DNA of 64,000 nucleotides from Apteryx mantelli (taxonomy: Eukaryota; Chordata; Aves; Apterygiformes; Apterygidae). This document shows, in pieces, positions 51,461 through 62,464 of this stretch (within the stretch, counting starts at the first letter, position 1; every line of letters starts with the position of its first letter). Where the stretch lies: NCBI RefSeq assembly GCF_036417845.1, contig NC_089978.1, positions 136,704,288 through 136,768,287 of the forward strand. The letters run 5' to 3'. The notes under the pieces were generated by a model. The model was not told where the DNA came from. It was given only the letters and a program-made list of their open reading frames with translations, and ran no database searches. A program made the position numbers and the translations under genes.

Positions 51461-51488
51461 TTTATTATTATTATAATTATTATTATTA
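51461..51488 (+). repeat. (TTA)n microsatellite in FOXJ2 3'UTR
   Basis: TTA units with one interruption about 210 nt after the stop codon. Confidence 0.8.
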
Positions 51489-53665
51489 CCAGTAATTGAG
51501 CACAGCCCTCCCCCTCCTCTGGTGGCCTCAGACACATCAGATCAGCTCTTTTGTGTTGCATGGTGCCCTGTGGAGGGTGGAGCGATGGCTCCTTGGTGCC
51601 ATGAAAAGACCTTGGAAGGTTGATTCCTCGAGTGCATCTTTCTCTGCCTCCATCATTTTGCATTTAACAATCCCTCTTTCCCTTCAAGGTGGCCAGTGTA
51701 TCTGTTGTATTGGCTACTGGAGTGAGGGAGCCTAGTGGACCCTGGGAGCCTGTAATTATGTTTCTTATATGTTGTAAAAGTCAGGGGATTAAAGGGACAC
51801 TGGAGGGTTGATCTTAGCTCTGTGAACTTTCTTGCACCAGCAGGAAAAAGCAAGAAAAGAAGTAGAGATCCCAAGTACAAAGAGAGGGCAATCTCTGAGG
51901 TAGGGAGAGCTGGACTGAGCTGGGAGTGTGGAGAAAAGAGAATCTGTAGCAGAGAGGACATTTCAGCAGAGATGGGTTTCAAAATGCAGTGCCATTTATG
52001 AGAACCTAAAGAGATTTTGAGGGAATCCTGATCTGTTTTCTACACTGCCTTTTGCAGTTTCCAGAGAGGTGAAGCCTATGTACCTATCAGGTAAGAGAAG
52101 CTCAGCAGGTGTCTTTTGCACCAGCAGTTGGGGGAGGTCATATGAGATTCATCAAATTCTTTTCCCCAGAGCTTTTAATTTTACCCCAACCTCTTCAAGC
52201 CTTCCTTCAAAATAGGTGGTGAGACTCTCATCTGCATATGCAAATCAGGAAGTTCTCTCATACCATCAGTATTTGGTTATTATTTGGCCCTTTCCCTCTC
52301 TTATTTGTTTGGAGACTGTCCTTGCCTGTGGTTTGAGAATGCCAGCAAGAGTCTTACCTGCGTAGATATAAATTCTCAGTCATTGGTACCCATTTGGTGA
52401 ATGGGCTAAAGGTGGAAAGAGGAAGCTGCTACTGAGAATGGAGGTGAATTAGAGGACTTCTGTTCAAGGGGCTGGAGCCCTCCGGTCAAATAATTGGGAG
52501 GCCCTCACAAGTGATATGTTTGTAAGAGATGCATTAGAAGAGGGAAGAAAAATGGGGGAGATTTTTAAACTGAACAGCAAAGGAGTAAAATATAAAGGGG
52601 AGGAGGGTGAGTCAGACCCGTTGCAGTTCAGCTGGGGAGATGATGGAATGGATTGTAAGCCCTTAAGGATGGGTTCTTGTCAGCACTTGCAAAGCAAGAA
52701 AGTGGAAAAGGTGTGGGAGCAGGAGTGAGTGTTGAGATGCTTCCTGCCCTAAGCTGTGTCCTCTGTTCCCCTTTTTCTGGTATGGCTCTACTCTATCAAA
52801 CCTCTTGTTTCCTCTTTATATTTTGTAAAGCCTCCCCCTGTCCTTATTCCCTATTTACCAGTGAGGGGAACCAAGATGGAAGTAAAACATCTCATGGGGG
52901 CTTGACATGCCTGTGGCAGGGGAGGTAGTTTAGCATTGCTTTCTGAATTCGCTGTAGGGATAAACCAGTTGGATCTTTGTCAGGGAAGTGGACAGAGTCT
53001 CATTGGATTTGGGGGGGAGGGGGGTATTTTTGTTTCTTTTTTTTTTTCTTTTTTAAGTGTGTGCGTGGGGGGGGGAGGGAGTTCGTCGTTGAGTGTTTCC
53101 AAGAGAAATGAGGAATCCTAGAGTCAAGTTCAGCATGAAGTCCGCTGTTATGTCTGCTGCTCAGGATGGGAATGATATAACTTGGAAGCATGTGTGATTG
53201 GGTTTCTGTGGAACATGGCACCAAAGACAGCCTCTCCTAGGTGCCAGTTAGTGCTTTGCAGAGGATGTTACTGAAAGCCAGCCCTGTGAAAGACTGAAAA
53301 CACCACCTGGAAGAAAAACAAACCAAGATGGCTCTTTCTGCATAGCCAAGTGCTCCTCATTTGCATATTTGCCTCATTTTGCATATTCAGTTGTGCCTCA
53401 TTTGCATATGTGAATATATGCCGGTCAGTGTGCAAATTAGCCTCGTTTCTCTGCCCTTGAAATAAATGCGCATGGTTAGCATGTGGGAAGGCATCCGTTT
53501 GGACATGTGGAGCTCTGCACTGCAAGCTGGTAACAGCCTGCTGGGAGCAAAGGGATGTTGCCGGTGGAGATGGGCCTGCCAGTGTTCCTGAGTGCCCTTC
53601 CACTGTGTTGTGGCCCATAACGCTTTGAGTCAGTGGTCAGGGAAAGAGGGGCATGGTCTCACGAG

Positions 53666-53671
53666 TTTATT
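53666..53671 (-). terminator. Minus-strand AATAAA facing the FOXJ2 poly(A) signal
   Basis: TTTATT on the + strand is AATAAA on the - strand. It lies only 17 nt left of the + strand AATAAA at 53689. It could end long C3AR1 transcripts, or be chance in A/T-rich sequence. Confidence 0.3.
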
Positions 53672-53688
53672 TTTGTGCATGCTTTCTT

Positions 53689-53694
53689 AATAAA
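53689..53694 (+). terminator. FOXJ2: Candidate FOXJ2 poly(A) signal AATAAA
   Basis: A canonical AATAAA follows GCTTTCTT and is followed within about 30 nt by the T/G-rich sequence GTGAATGTTTATGG, suitable as a downstream element. It is the last canonical + strand signal before sequence assigned to C3AR1. The alternative at 53461 would shorten the UTR by about 230 nt. Confidence 0.6.
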
Positions 53695-54793
53695 AAGAAA
53701 AAGTGAATGTTTATGGTTTAACTCCTTTGGTGCCAGTATTGAATTTTTTTTCAGCAGCGCCTGGTCAGGTTGGTTTGTCTCCCACTTACTTACCTTACAA
53801 ACAGAATTTGAGTGTGGACATTGCTGAGTTAACAATCCACATAAATATGCACTTTACAACAGAGACATTTTAGGTTGTCAAGAGGAAGAATGGAGGTTCT
53901 CACAGCTGGGTGTTTGCACAGCAGTGAGATCAGTGAGTCTTTCAACCTAGTTTTCCTGTCAATGGTATGCCTGCCAGAAAGACATAGTGAAAACTACATC
54001 AAAGCTTAGTAGTTGTTCATCATACCATTTGCTGACCATACTTCTTTAAGGAGCAACTAACACCAAAAGCACATTTTAAGCCACATATTTCTGCTTTTCA
54101 GCAGTAGGGAACACTGTAGCTTGGGAAACACCCCAAAAGAACCTGACTGGAACAAACTTTTATCTTCTTCCTCCAAAATAAAGACATGAAAAACACATCT
54201 CTCTTATAGGGAACAGGACATGATGAGCCTCAACACCACTTTCCTGCAGTTAGAATACAGGATATCACTTCTCAATTCCAAGGTTTCACTAGAAGGATGA
54301 CAGACCAGCAGCCCCTTAATTTGGTTTGTCAATGACTGCACATGCTCAAATTCTATTTGTGTGCTGTCTTAAAATGCAGTAGGGACATTCAGATAATCTC
54401 AGACCACATCCTAAAAAGATCTGGTACTCTAGTGGTAGAGCATGTGTTAGGGAGAGATTGAGTGAGTGCATGTTAATGAACATACAGCATGTGAATTGAC
54501 CCATTACTAGTGTACAGTGATGCATTTGCTGAGACTAAGAAAGATCTTGTGCATCCACTGGCATGAAAATCATGTCTGGAGAAAGTGAAGTTCCAACGCA
54601 CTGTTGTGAGAAAAGGTAGCACTTCCATCTAGGTACATCTTCAGCAAAAAAACCCTTCAGTTCTAAGTACAGGTAAAGGAGAGGAAGGGGGAGTTGACAG
54701 ATTTCAAGGAGAGACATCCAAGTTAGTTCTCTCTGCAGTTTACCAGAAACAGGAAATGCATAACATCTATAATAGATATAATATGCAAATAAC

Positions 54794-54799
54794 TTTAAT
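54794..54799 (-). terminator. C3AR1: Candidate C3AR1 poly(A) signal ATTAAA
   Basis: TTTAAT on the + strand reads ATTAAA on the - strand, about 320 nt past the stop, giving a 3'UTR of a size usual for C3AR1. The only canonical AATAAA nearby on this strand is at 53666-53671 and would give a 1.45 kb UTR reaching into the FOXJ2 3' end. Which one is used cannot be told from sequence. Confidence 0.4.
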
Positions 54800-55119
54800 A
54801 ACATAGTCATCTAGTAATTCAGAGGTTAAATTATATGATCCCACCACAAATCATTTTGCAAGTCTGCTTTCTTCTTTAAAGGTTAATGTACTCTGGGTCT
54901 TTTTCCTCACCAGTGTCTTCCCTCAAAGATTATTACTCTTGGTATTTCAACTCCGCATCTGTCTAGAGAAGGATATAAAGGGGGTTAGCTGTTCTCAAGT
55001 GAACTATCTCAGTATCCCATGTGCAGCTCTGCAGATTAATTAAATGTGTTAGAGCAAAAAAAGCTGTAAGTGGAAAGTCATTGATGCACTCTTTGTCCCT
55101 GCAGTGGTGAAGTCCTGCA

Positions 55120-56538
55120 TTAGACTGTGCTGCTAACATCCTTGTCTGTTGACGTCTTGCTTCTGTCAAGGGAGTAAGGGGTTGAATGTGTTAGTTCCTC
55201 AACAAAGGCACCTTCCAAGATTCCCTGTACCGATTGTCGTGCCTTTGCCCTGAAGTCCCGCCCCACAAAAACATAGAGTAGGGGGTTGATGCAGCTGTTA
55301 ACATATGCCAGTGCAGTGGAGAGGTGATCCCAGAGGACCAATGACTCCCTCAGTCCTGTTCCAGGAGTAGCTACAAAGGACAGAATCCCAACTACATGAT
55401 ATGGAGCCCAACAGACAAAGAATGCAGCTACCACAAGCAAGATCACTCGCAGCATCTTGCTACGTTGCTTGTGAAACTGATTTGCATGCATCCTGAAAGC
55501 AATAAGGGCATAGCAAACTGCCATTATGCTGAAGGGGAGTACGAAGCCAAAGATGGCCCTGGTGATGGTTATGACCACTAATGGGAGGGGTACAAAATAA
55601 TCATCCTCATAGAAGTTTCCCAGTGAGTCATTACCGCTGTACCCATTGTCAAAATCGAGCAAACCATCAGGGAGGTCCGGTAGCTTTAAATGGAGGTCAA
55701 TGCTGGATGGTGCAGACACGTCTGCACTAGGCGTACCACTAGGAGATTCCAACACCTTGATGTCAGGATAGGCAGTGGAAGATAACAGCGAGTTTATGTT
55801 TACTGGTACTGCAGAATACAGAATGTGGGATGTTGTGATTATGTCTTCGTTGGTGGATATGCTCTCTGTCTGGAAATATGGATAATCATCAACAGGCTGA
55901 TGAATGAAGATGGTGCGACCATAGGTGCCAGTTGGTATTAAAGGTGAGTATTCTTCCAATAATTCATTTACAAGACCATTGTCATCCATATAATCTAGCA
56001 TTTTATCATCTCTAAAATTGTACCCACACTCAGTTTTGCCATCATAAGTGATAGTCTCACGGTAGTGAAAGACAGGACAGCAGAAAATGAAGGCCAGAAT
56101 CCAAATGCCACTGCACGTTAGTGATATAAACTTCACCGTTCGATGATTTTGACACCAGACAGGTTTCATCACAAGGAGGCACCGGTCAATGCTAATGGCC
56201 ATGAGTAGGAAAACACTAGTAAACATGGTGAATATGATGACTGATGGAATGACTTTGCAGAGGAACCAGCCATATGGCCAGTGTTCATGGAGGACCAGAT
56301 GAACAATGAAAAATGGCAAAGACAAGCAGCACATGAAATCAGCCACAGCAAGGTTTAGGAACCAGACAACATTCACAGACCTCTTCATTTTCAGGCCAGC
56401 TACCCAGATCACCAACCCATTGCCTGGGATACCTATGATGAAGATGAGGATGAAGACAGCAAGGGAGCCAATGGATTCTGATGCATAATGTACAGCAGCC
56501 TGTTCATGTGAACTGCTGTCACTCAGAAGTGGAGACAT
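55120..56538 (-). CDS. C3AR1: C3a anaphylatoxin chemotactic receptor
   Basis: This single-exon coding region of 472 residues (human about 482) is a class A GPCR at the plasma membrane that binds complement peptide C3a and signals mainly through Gi in myeloid cells. Visible features: TM1 with IPGNGLVIW (about 36-45); TM2 with LAVAD (63-67); Cys94 and Cys171, the expected TM3-ECL2 disulfide; DRC at 118-120, the receptor's form of the DRY motif; a very large, acidic, Tyr-containing second extracellular loop (about 161-315), the hallmark of C3aR; TM5 (about 318-348); TM6 with FVCWAPYH (374-381); and TM7 with NSCINPLLY (414-422). The tail resembles mammals (RQSVQGILEGAF) and ends SSTV, with Ser/Thr for receptor phosphorylation. 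The loop has a glycosylation sequon (Asn303-Asp-Ser); none is seen in the N-terminus. The start lies 7 nt inside a likely exon 2. The gene is convergent with FOXJ2, as in mammals. Confidence 0.97.
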   Translation of the reverse strand: MSPLLSDSSSHEQAAVHYASESIGSLAVFILIFIIGIPGNGLVIWVAGLKMKRSVNVVWFLNLAVADFMCCLSLPFFIVHLVLHEHWPYGWFLCKVIPSVIIFTMFTSVFLLMAISIDRCLLVMKPVWCQNHRTVKFISLTCSGIWILAFIFCCPVFHYRETITYDGKTECGYNFRDDKMLDYMDDNGLVNELLEEYSPLIPTGTYGRTIFIHQPVDDYPYFQTESISTNEDIITTSHILYSAVPVNINSLLSSTAYPDIKVLESPSGTPSADVSAPSSIDLHLKLPDLPDGLLDFDNGYSGNDSLGNFYEDDYFVPLPLVVITITRAIFGFVLPFSIMAVCYALIAFRMHANQFHKQRSKMLRVILLVVAAFFVCWAPYHVVGILSFVATPGTGLRESLVLWDHLSTALAYVNSCINPLLYVFVGRDFRAKARQSVQGILEGAFVEELTHSTPYSLDRSKTSTDKDVSSTV

Positions 56539-56575
56539 TCTATAGCTATAAAACAGAAAGCAAATTAGTAAGCAG
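56539..56575 (-). other. C3AR1: C3AR1 exon 2 splice acceptor and branch-point region
   Basis: On the - strand the start codon is preceded by TTACTAATTTGC, then TTTCTGTTTTATAG, then CTATAGA and ATG. This is a branch-point-like TACTAAT, a pyrimidine run and AG ending at 56546 (or a second AG at 56540). Mammalian C3AR1 has a noncoding first exon and its whole coding region in exon 2, so an acceptor here fits the family. The upstream noncoding exon was not found. Confidence 0.6.
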
Positions 56576-59500
56576 TTCTCACTTTCCTTTCCAAATTCCT
56601 CTCTTTATCTGTACTAAAGCCTTCCTGAGTCAGCTGACAGTACTGAACTCTCTGGATACAAAAGCATAGGTCTATACTACTTTGTTCTAAAGGTTTACCT
56701 CTACTAGTCTGACCACTATACAGCTTCATCATTCACATGGTGGCTAAGTCACATAAGAAAAATGGCCCCACTATTCAAACAGAGGTTTTGTATACACTTA
56801 CGTTCTCCTGTCTCTGTCATCCCTTTTGATTTCATTTCTCCCTCTTTTTAGTCTCCAGTCTAAAGTGGAGGTCTCATTTTATTCACACCCATACCCATGC
56901 TATCTCCAAGTGTCTTCCCTGATCAACTTCTAGCTTTGCATATGTTTTTGTTCTTCAGAAAGGTAAGTCAGCACTGTAGTTCCTTTACCTTTTAAAACAA
57001 GCAATTCCTCCTCTTGGCATGAATAGTGAAATAGGCTTAGGTTGAGAAAGCTATGGTTGTCTTAATTAAATAAGTCCATTTTATTTTGTGGATATTACAA
57101 ATAGAACAGACAGGTCAGCAATTCTATTTGCAAAAGGACATTTTTAGGGAAGTCTCAGTAAGTATTTCCTTTTCCCTGCTTTTCTAGCCCATGTATCTGT
57201 GTTCTGAGCTCTCTGCCAGTTCTTTGCATTTCTAGTCTTGATGAGGAGAAAGGCAAGAGGTGAATGGCTTAAGAAGAATAGACAGAGATTTCATTGCAGA
57301 GAGAAAAATTAAAATACAGAATAATAGCAATAATGTTCTTCAACCATTTTAGATATAAGAAAAGCTGTCCTTATAGCAAATCAAAGCTGAACCACAGAAC
57401 ACTCAAGTCTGGTTTTAAAACTATAAGAAGTGGCAGTAGAAAGACTTTAATTGCTCAGTCACTCTTGCACTTGGATATTGATATATTAAGTAGAGGAAAT
57501 TCAGCAAAGCAAAGATAGATCTGAGAGAAAGAGCATCATCCTTTAAGCATTAACAGAACTATTTACAAAACCCCACACAACAAAACCCTTGCTGAATCAA
57601 TGAAGACAGTTGTGTTGCTGAAAGGTCCCTAAAAGCATCACCAGAAGACAAGGAAGCTGCACAGGTAAGAGCTGAATTCAGCCTGTGAAAGCAGCTGAGG
57701 AGACATAAGACAACCAATACTGTTTCTATTTTAACCTCTGTTATGGCAGTACGTAAATGCCAGTCAAGGATTGTTGTGTGCAGGACTAAATATACAGTAT
57801 TATAAAAAAAAAACACCAACAACAAATCATCTGTCTAGATGTGGAGCAAATCATAAGCAGTGGAATTGCTTCACCGAGAGGAAAATAAGTTAAAAAGTTG
57901 TAATGAACACTGTAATTACCACTCTTAGGTAACAGTTACTAATAGGCTTTTAGGTGAGGGTGAACTGTGAGGAAAGCTATGAAAGAAGTCACTGAAGGCA
58001 GCTGGGGGTTTAACTTAAAAATCTAGCAAGTCTGTTCATTTTCCTGTGGTCCCACTGATATATGCGGAAGACACTTACAGAGACCATCAGGGAACAGCGC
58101 TGCAAGAGTTAAATCATGCTGTCTCCTCATATAGCCACAGAATGTAACTACAGCATAAAGAGGATAGAGAATCAGGTAATGCTGTAAAAATACTAATACA
58201 AATCCTACACCAAAGCAAACAGAGAGATGAATTAATACGAAAATCCTGCCCACCCTATGTTTTCAAGAATGCTAAAAAGGCTGTATGTGTCTGTAAAGAT
58301 GGAAGGGAAAAGTGGAGGGGCGAGAGAGATTTTCAGGAGTGAACAATAAGAAATTGCAAGCTGAAGGAGAAAACAGAATTCTGCAGCTTATTATACCTAC
58401 CTCAGTGAAGCAGATACTTCAGCGTGTCAGGGAACAAGACCTATCCTGCCTTGGCTCTGGAGTGACTGAAAGAAGAAACCCTCATGGCATTTTAGGAACT
58501 GCTTTTTTCCTCTATGTGCATGTGTGTACTAACTATTTAGGTTCTTGCACCCTGCCGGAAGGGCTTAAAATGACTCATATCTGAAGTTTTAGATATAATC
58601 TGCTAGAAAAAGAAAACAAACAAACAAACAAACAGTAGTTGTCCCAACACTGCCAAAATAAAACAGGCTCCTGAGTTAAGGAATAATAGGAGGCAAGGGA
58701 CTGATAGGCAAAACACATACTTTAAATAAAGTTTCCATAGAACACCAAACCAAGACACTGAATCAGCTCTCTTGCCTACTGGCATAACACTGACCACTGC
58801 TTGGTGCAGCTCATAAATTCAGACCCTGACATGTTACCATCAGGGGTCTGGTCTGTTGTCTGGTACCCACCTCATGTTCTGTCAGATCAGCACATTCACC
58901 TAGCTAATCCCATTTCTTATCATTCTGGGTTCTTATCAATCCAGATCAGATTCTGTTCCAACTTGAAACAGCTTAGTTCATGAAATACCCAAACACTCTA
59001 CCCAACAAGCCATTACTGGAAGTCTCAAAAGGATTTTAATCTGATTTGCAACATTTTTGGGTAGTTATGACATTTTTTTAAAGACGGAACTTAACTGATG
59101 AAAAAGCAGAAGTGGTTAATTGAAATGCTGATAACACAAAAAGTAGCATGACTATAAAAAGACATCTAAAGTAAAGCACTCAAGTGTCTAACACTAGGTT
59201 TTTTCCCCCCCCAAATTAGGAAATCAAGAGACAGGAGAAATGGCAAAGTCCAGACACATAAGAATCAGCCTCTGCATTTTGGTTTTAGTCTGGAAAATTA
59301 ACAGGACTGAGAAGAGTTCTGCTCATGAGCATGTCATCTGTTCTGCAAAACATATGAATGTTGGCTCAAAGACAAAACCATTAGACCAGGAACAGGAAGG
59401 CAGGCCAGGACTGGGCCATTCACCAAAGATTGACAGGCTGTCAGCAGCTTGCCAGAACAGCCCCTCCAGCTGCCTTTTATTCTCAGCTGCCTTTCCAGGG

Positions 59501-61200
59501 GACTCCTCAGACCCAGACAGCAAGTGATCTGAGAGTAACATGAATTGTCCTGTTAATAAGAGGGTACTGGTCATCTTTCCTAGGAATCCCACAGCCTCTC
59601 CATCACTATGGGATTGGCTAGATCTAGCCAAACTCTCTCTTGCAAGAAGGTCTTTTTCCATCAGTGGGCTAGCTCCGAATCCCTCAGTTAAAATCCTTCC
59701 CCTGCAGCCAACCTCAACACAACAAACACTTTACCTACAATCCAGCCAGCTGACTCTGGACAGTGATAAGATGATGAGGTACCTCTCTGTATAGGTTTCC
59801 AGACCAATTGAACCTTTTAAGCAGTTTGAGTAGCAAGGTATTTTGCACCTGAGCATGAAGGACCTAATGAAGTAGACACTTGGACACTTCAGGGAGATGG
59901 AGCAAGGAGGGAAGAAGACATTTCATTCATTACTTTCAGAAAACAGTTACTTAGATCAGATCAGGCCAGACCTCTGATTTGCAGCTGTGATGGTAACCCC
60001 AAAACACCATACTATATTCTTTTCTTCTCTTCCAGGTCTTTCCCTTCCCCACATGATAAACAGACTGGATTAGCTCAGAAAGGCTCTAATTAACCTTGGA
60101 ATTTATCTTGACCTATAGACTCAGCTGGCCATCACAACAAATTGGCTAAAACCTTAATGCCAGTTGCCATTTATATTGCTATTTCAGGTTTGTTAGTACA
60201 AACCTGCACAAGCCTACCAGTTACTAAATAGTTACACCCATATACAACTGCATTTCTATAAATGTGATCAGCATACTTACAAAAGCCTCCCTCCCTCAAG
60301 AGAATGCAGGTTTCCTCCAGAACAGTTTGGCAAGAATTGAGAATTCCATTTTCATTTCATATTTTTACTACTACTTCTGCAGTTCTACAAAGCTTTACAG
60401 ACCCTTTGAGACTCCCTGTTTGTTTCTGAGCAGGTGGACCCACTAGATAGCTATGATCTTTCCCAGACGCTGAAAGTTCCTTGAGTATATGTCAAGCTCA
60501 TCTTCCTAAACTATCCAAAACATTCCCTATAAAGCTTAGCCATAGCTAGCATAACTGCGTCTCTGGAAGGCATACTGTGGTGCTTTAGTGGCCAATCTTT
60601 ACTATGTGTTTACAGTGTTTGCATTGTCTCTAGTGTGTACCTAGTTTCACAGGGACTCACTGGCTGCTGCTGCAGTAACACCAAGTATCAGCAAGGTTGC
60701 CCTGTATTGATATTCCTCAGTTTCCCTTCTTTAGAAAATCTCCTGGATGACCCAAAACCATTCTTGTACACTGCTGGGTAAGCTCAGGTAGGCACAAGCC
60801 TTTTGGACATCAAACAGGGAACAAGCTTGGCAAAACTGGTACATATATAGATCACACAGAATGAAAAAGTAGCTCTTCATAATACAAGATTCTCAGTACT
60901 GGATGATTGTCTGTGTCAGAATTTTTACCAGGGCATTTTCAGTGAAGAAGGCATTGTCTGAAATAGTATTTAGACTGTTCTGTGTAAATGCTTGTCTCAA
61001 GATTGACCTTTAAGTGATTCATTTTGTAAGATGGGTTTCCCTTGTGCCTTTTATGCACAGAAGGAAAATTCCATATGTTGTATCCATCCATTACAATAGG
61101 CTTCATGCACATTCCTGGACAATGCATTATTTTTTCTTAAATGTAATCAAATCAAAGCAAAAGCTCAAATGATTCTTCTGCATGGATTAGTATCAGGGTA
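56576..61200. other. Upstream of C3AR1 coding exon, no gene recognised
   Basis: This should contain the C3AR1 intron 1, noncoding exon 1 and promoter, but these cannot be pinned from sequence. There is no CpG island, as expected for a tissue-restricted receptor. No NECAP1 exon, the mammalian neighbour on this side, was recognised here or up to the window end. Confidence 0.55.
58614..58634 (+). repeat. (CAAA)n microsatellite
   Basis: Five tandem CAAA units after an A-rich stretch. Confidence 0.8.
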
Positions 61201-61206
61201 CTCATA

Positions 61207-61610
61207 GATCACAGAATCACAAAAGGGTTGATGTTGGAAAGGACCTTTAGAGATCATCTAGTCCAACCCTCCTGTTCAAGCAGGATCACCTAGAGCATGT
61301 TGCCCAGGACCATGTCCAGACACTTTTGAATATCTCCAAGAATGGAGACTCCACAACCTCTCTGGGCAACCTGTTCCAGTGCTCTGTCACCCTCACAGTA
61401 AAAAAGTTTTTTCTTAGATTCAGATGGAACTTCCTGTGTTTCAGTTTGTGCCTGTTGCCTCTTGCCCTGTCACTGGGCACCACTGGGAAAAGTCTGGCCC
61501 CACCCTCCCTCCCTTCAGCTATTTATACATATTGATAAGATTCCCTCTCAGTCTTTTCTTCTCCAGGCTAAACAGTCCCAGCTCTCTCAGCCTCTCCTCA
61601 TATGAGCAAA
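61207..61610 (-). mobile_element. CR1 LINE 3' end, 5'-truncated, about 400 nt
   Basis: ATCACAGAATCACAAAAGGG, GAGATCATCTAGTCCAACCC, GACTCCACAACCTCTCTGGG and TCTTCTCCAGGCTAAACAG are CR1 3'UTR landmarks in reverse complement. The element stops after CTCTCCTCATATGAG, the usual 5' truncation by incomplete reverse transcription. Confidence 0.95.
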
Positions 61611-62464
61611 GTGTAATTCTGTGCTGTTTCATATGCTTTCTTTAAGCAACTCTGCTGCCTTCTCCTCCACGGTTCTCCTCTCATTAACCTCTTTTAACTT
61701 CAGTTCAGTATCAGAACTGTTTTTTTATTCTGACAGTCTGGCAAGCAACATACCCTGGCATACTGCAAGCAGGGAGGCAGAGCTTTCTTTCACATTGTGG
61801 CACCTACCTGCAATAAGTATTGGCTCCACACACTCCCATCTGCTCTTGTCCAGGCTGTCTGAAGGGTTTCAAATCTTATTGTCCAGGCAGATATCTGCCT
61901 GACCCAGTGTGCAGCCTGGCAGGGAATGGCTTGCTTCACCCAAACAGCAAGATAAGGGCCTCTGTTCCCTAGGATATCAAGATCTGCCACAAAAATCCTG
62001 TGTGCTAACCTCTCCTTCCTGCTGCATGGAGGCAGAACTAGCTGGCAGAGGGGAAGGGAAAAGGGAAGTTGTGTATTTGCATAATTCCATAGTAATTCAG
62101 GTCTATTCAGGTACTCAGCTCATCTTTTGTGTATATCTATTCATACAGCTGCCCACACCATTTTTTCTGAAAAGCTAGGCCGGTTACATTTAGATAGGTT
62201 AGTTAAATTACAGTATTTTGTTCTGTTAGTTTTAATGACTCAATGACTATATTGACTCAAGACTTCCTTTTTCTGGGCTTCGCTTACCAAATCTATGGAA
62301 CTAGCAGCACAAACTCCCTTTGTTTCAAAGATTTTCTGTACTGGGCACTGTCAGAGACATGCTGCTGAGGTAGTTGGACCTTTGGCCTGACAGAAGTACT
62401 GCTTGTTTTGAATGCTATGACTGAGGTTTATTACCATCCAGTTCCACTTACCTCTGGAATGAAA

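Larger units (their letters stand above)
51253..53715 (+). other. FOXJ2: FOXJ2 3'UTR (inferred extent)
   Basis: From the stop codon to the best poly(A) signal (AATAAA, 53689-53694) is about 2.45 kb with no further gene. A second AATAAA lies at 53461-53466. The stretch contains a TTA-repeat microsatellite (about 51461-51488), G-rich tracts (53011-53024 and 53067-53079) and three octamer-like ATTTGCAT motifs (53359-53407). The end of the transcript is inferred from signals only. Confidence 0.65.

Noticed and set aside
53268-53618. 116-residue minus-strand frame with an internal NEAQLNMQNEANMQM repeat
   Set aside because: The repeat arises from the octamer cluster read in antisense; it lies within the FOXJ2 3'UTR with no other support.
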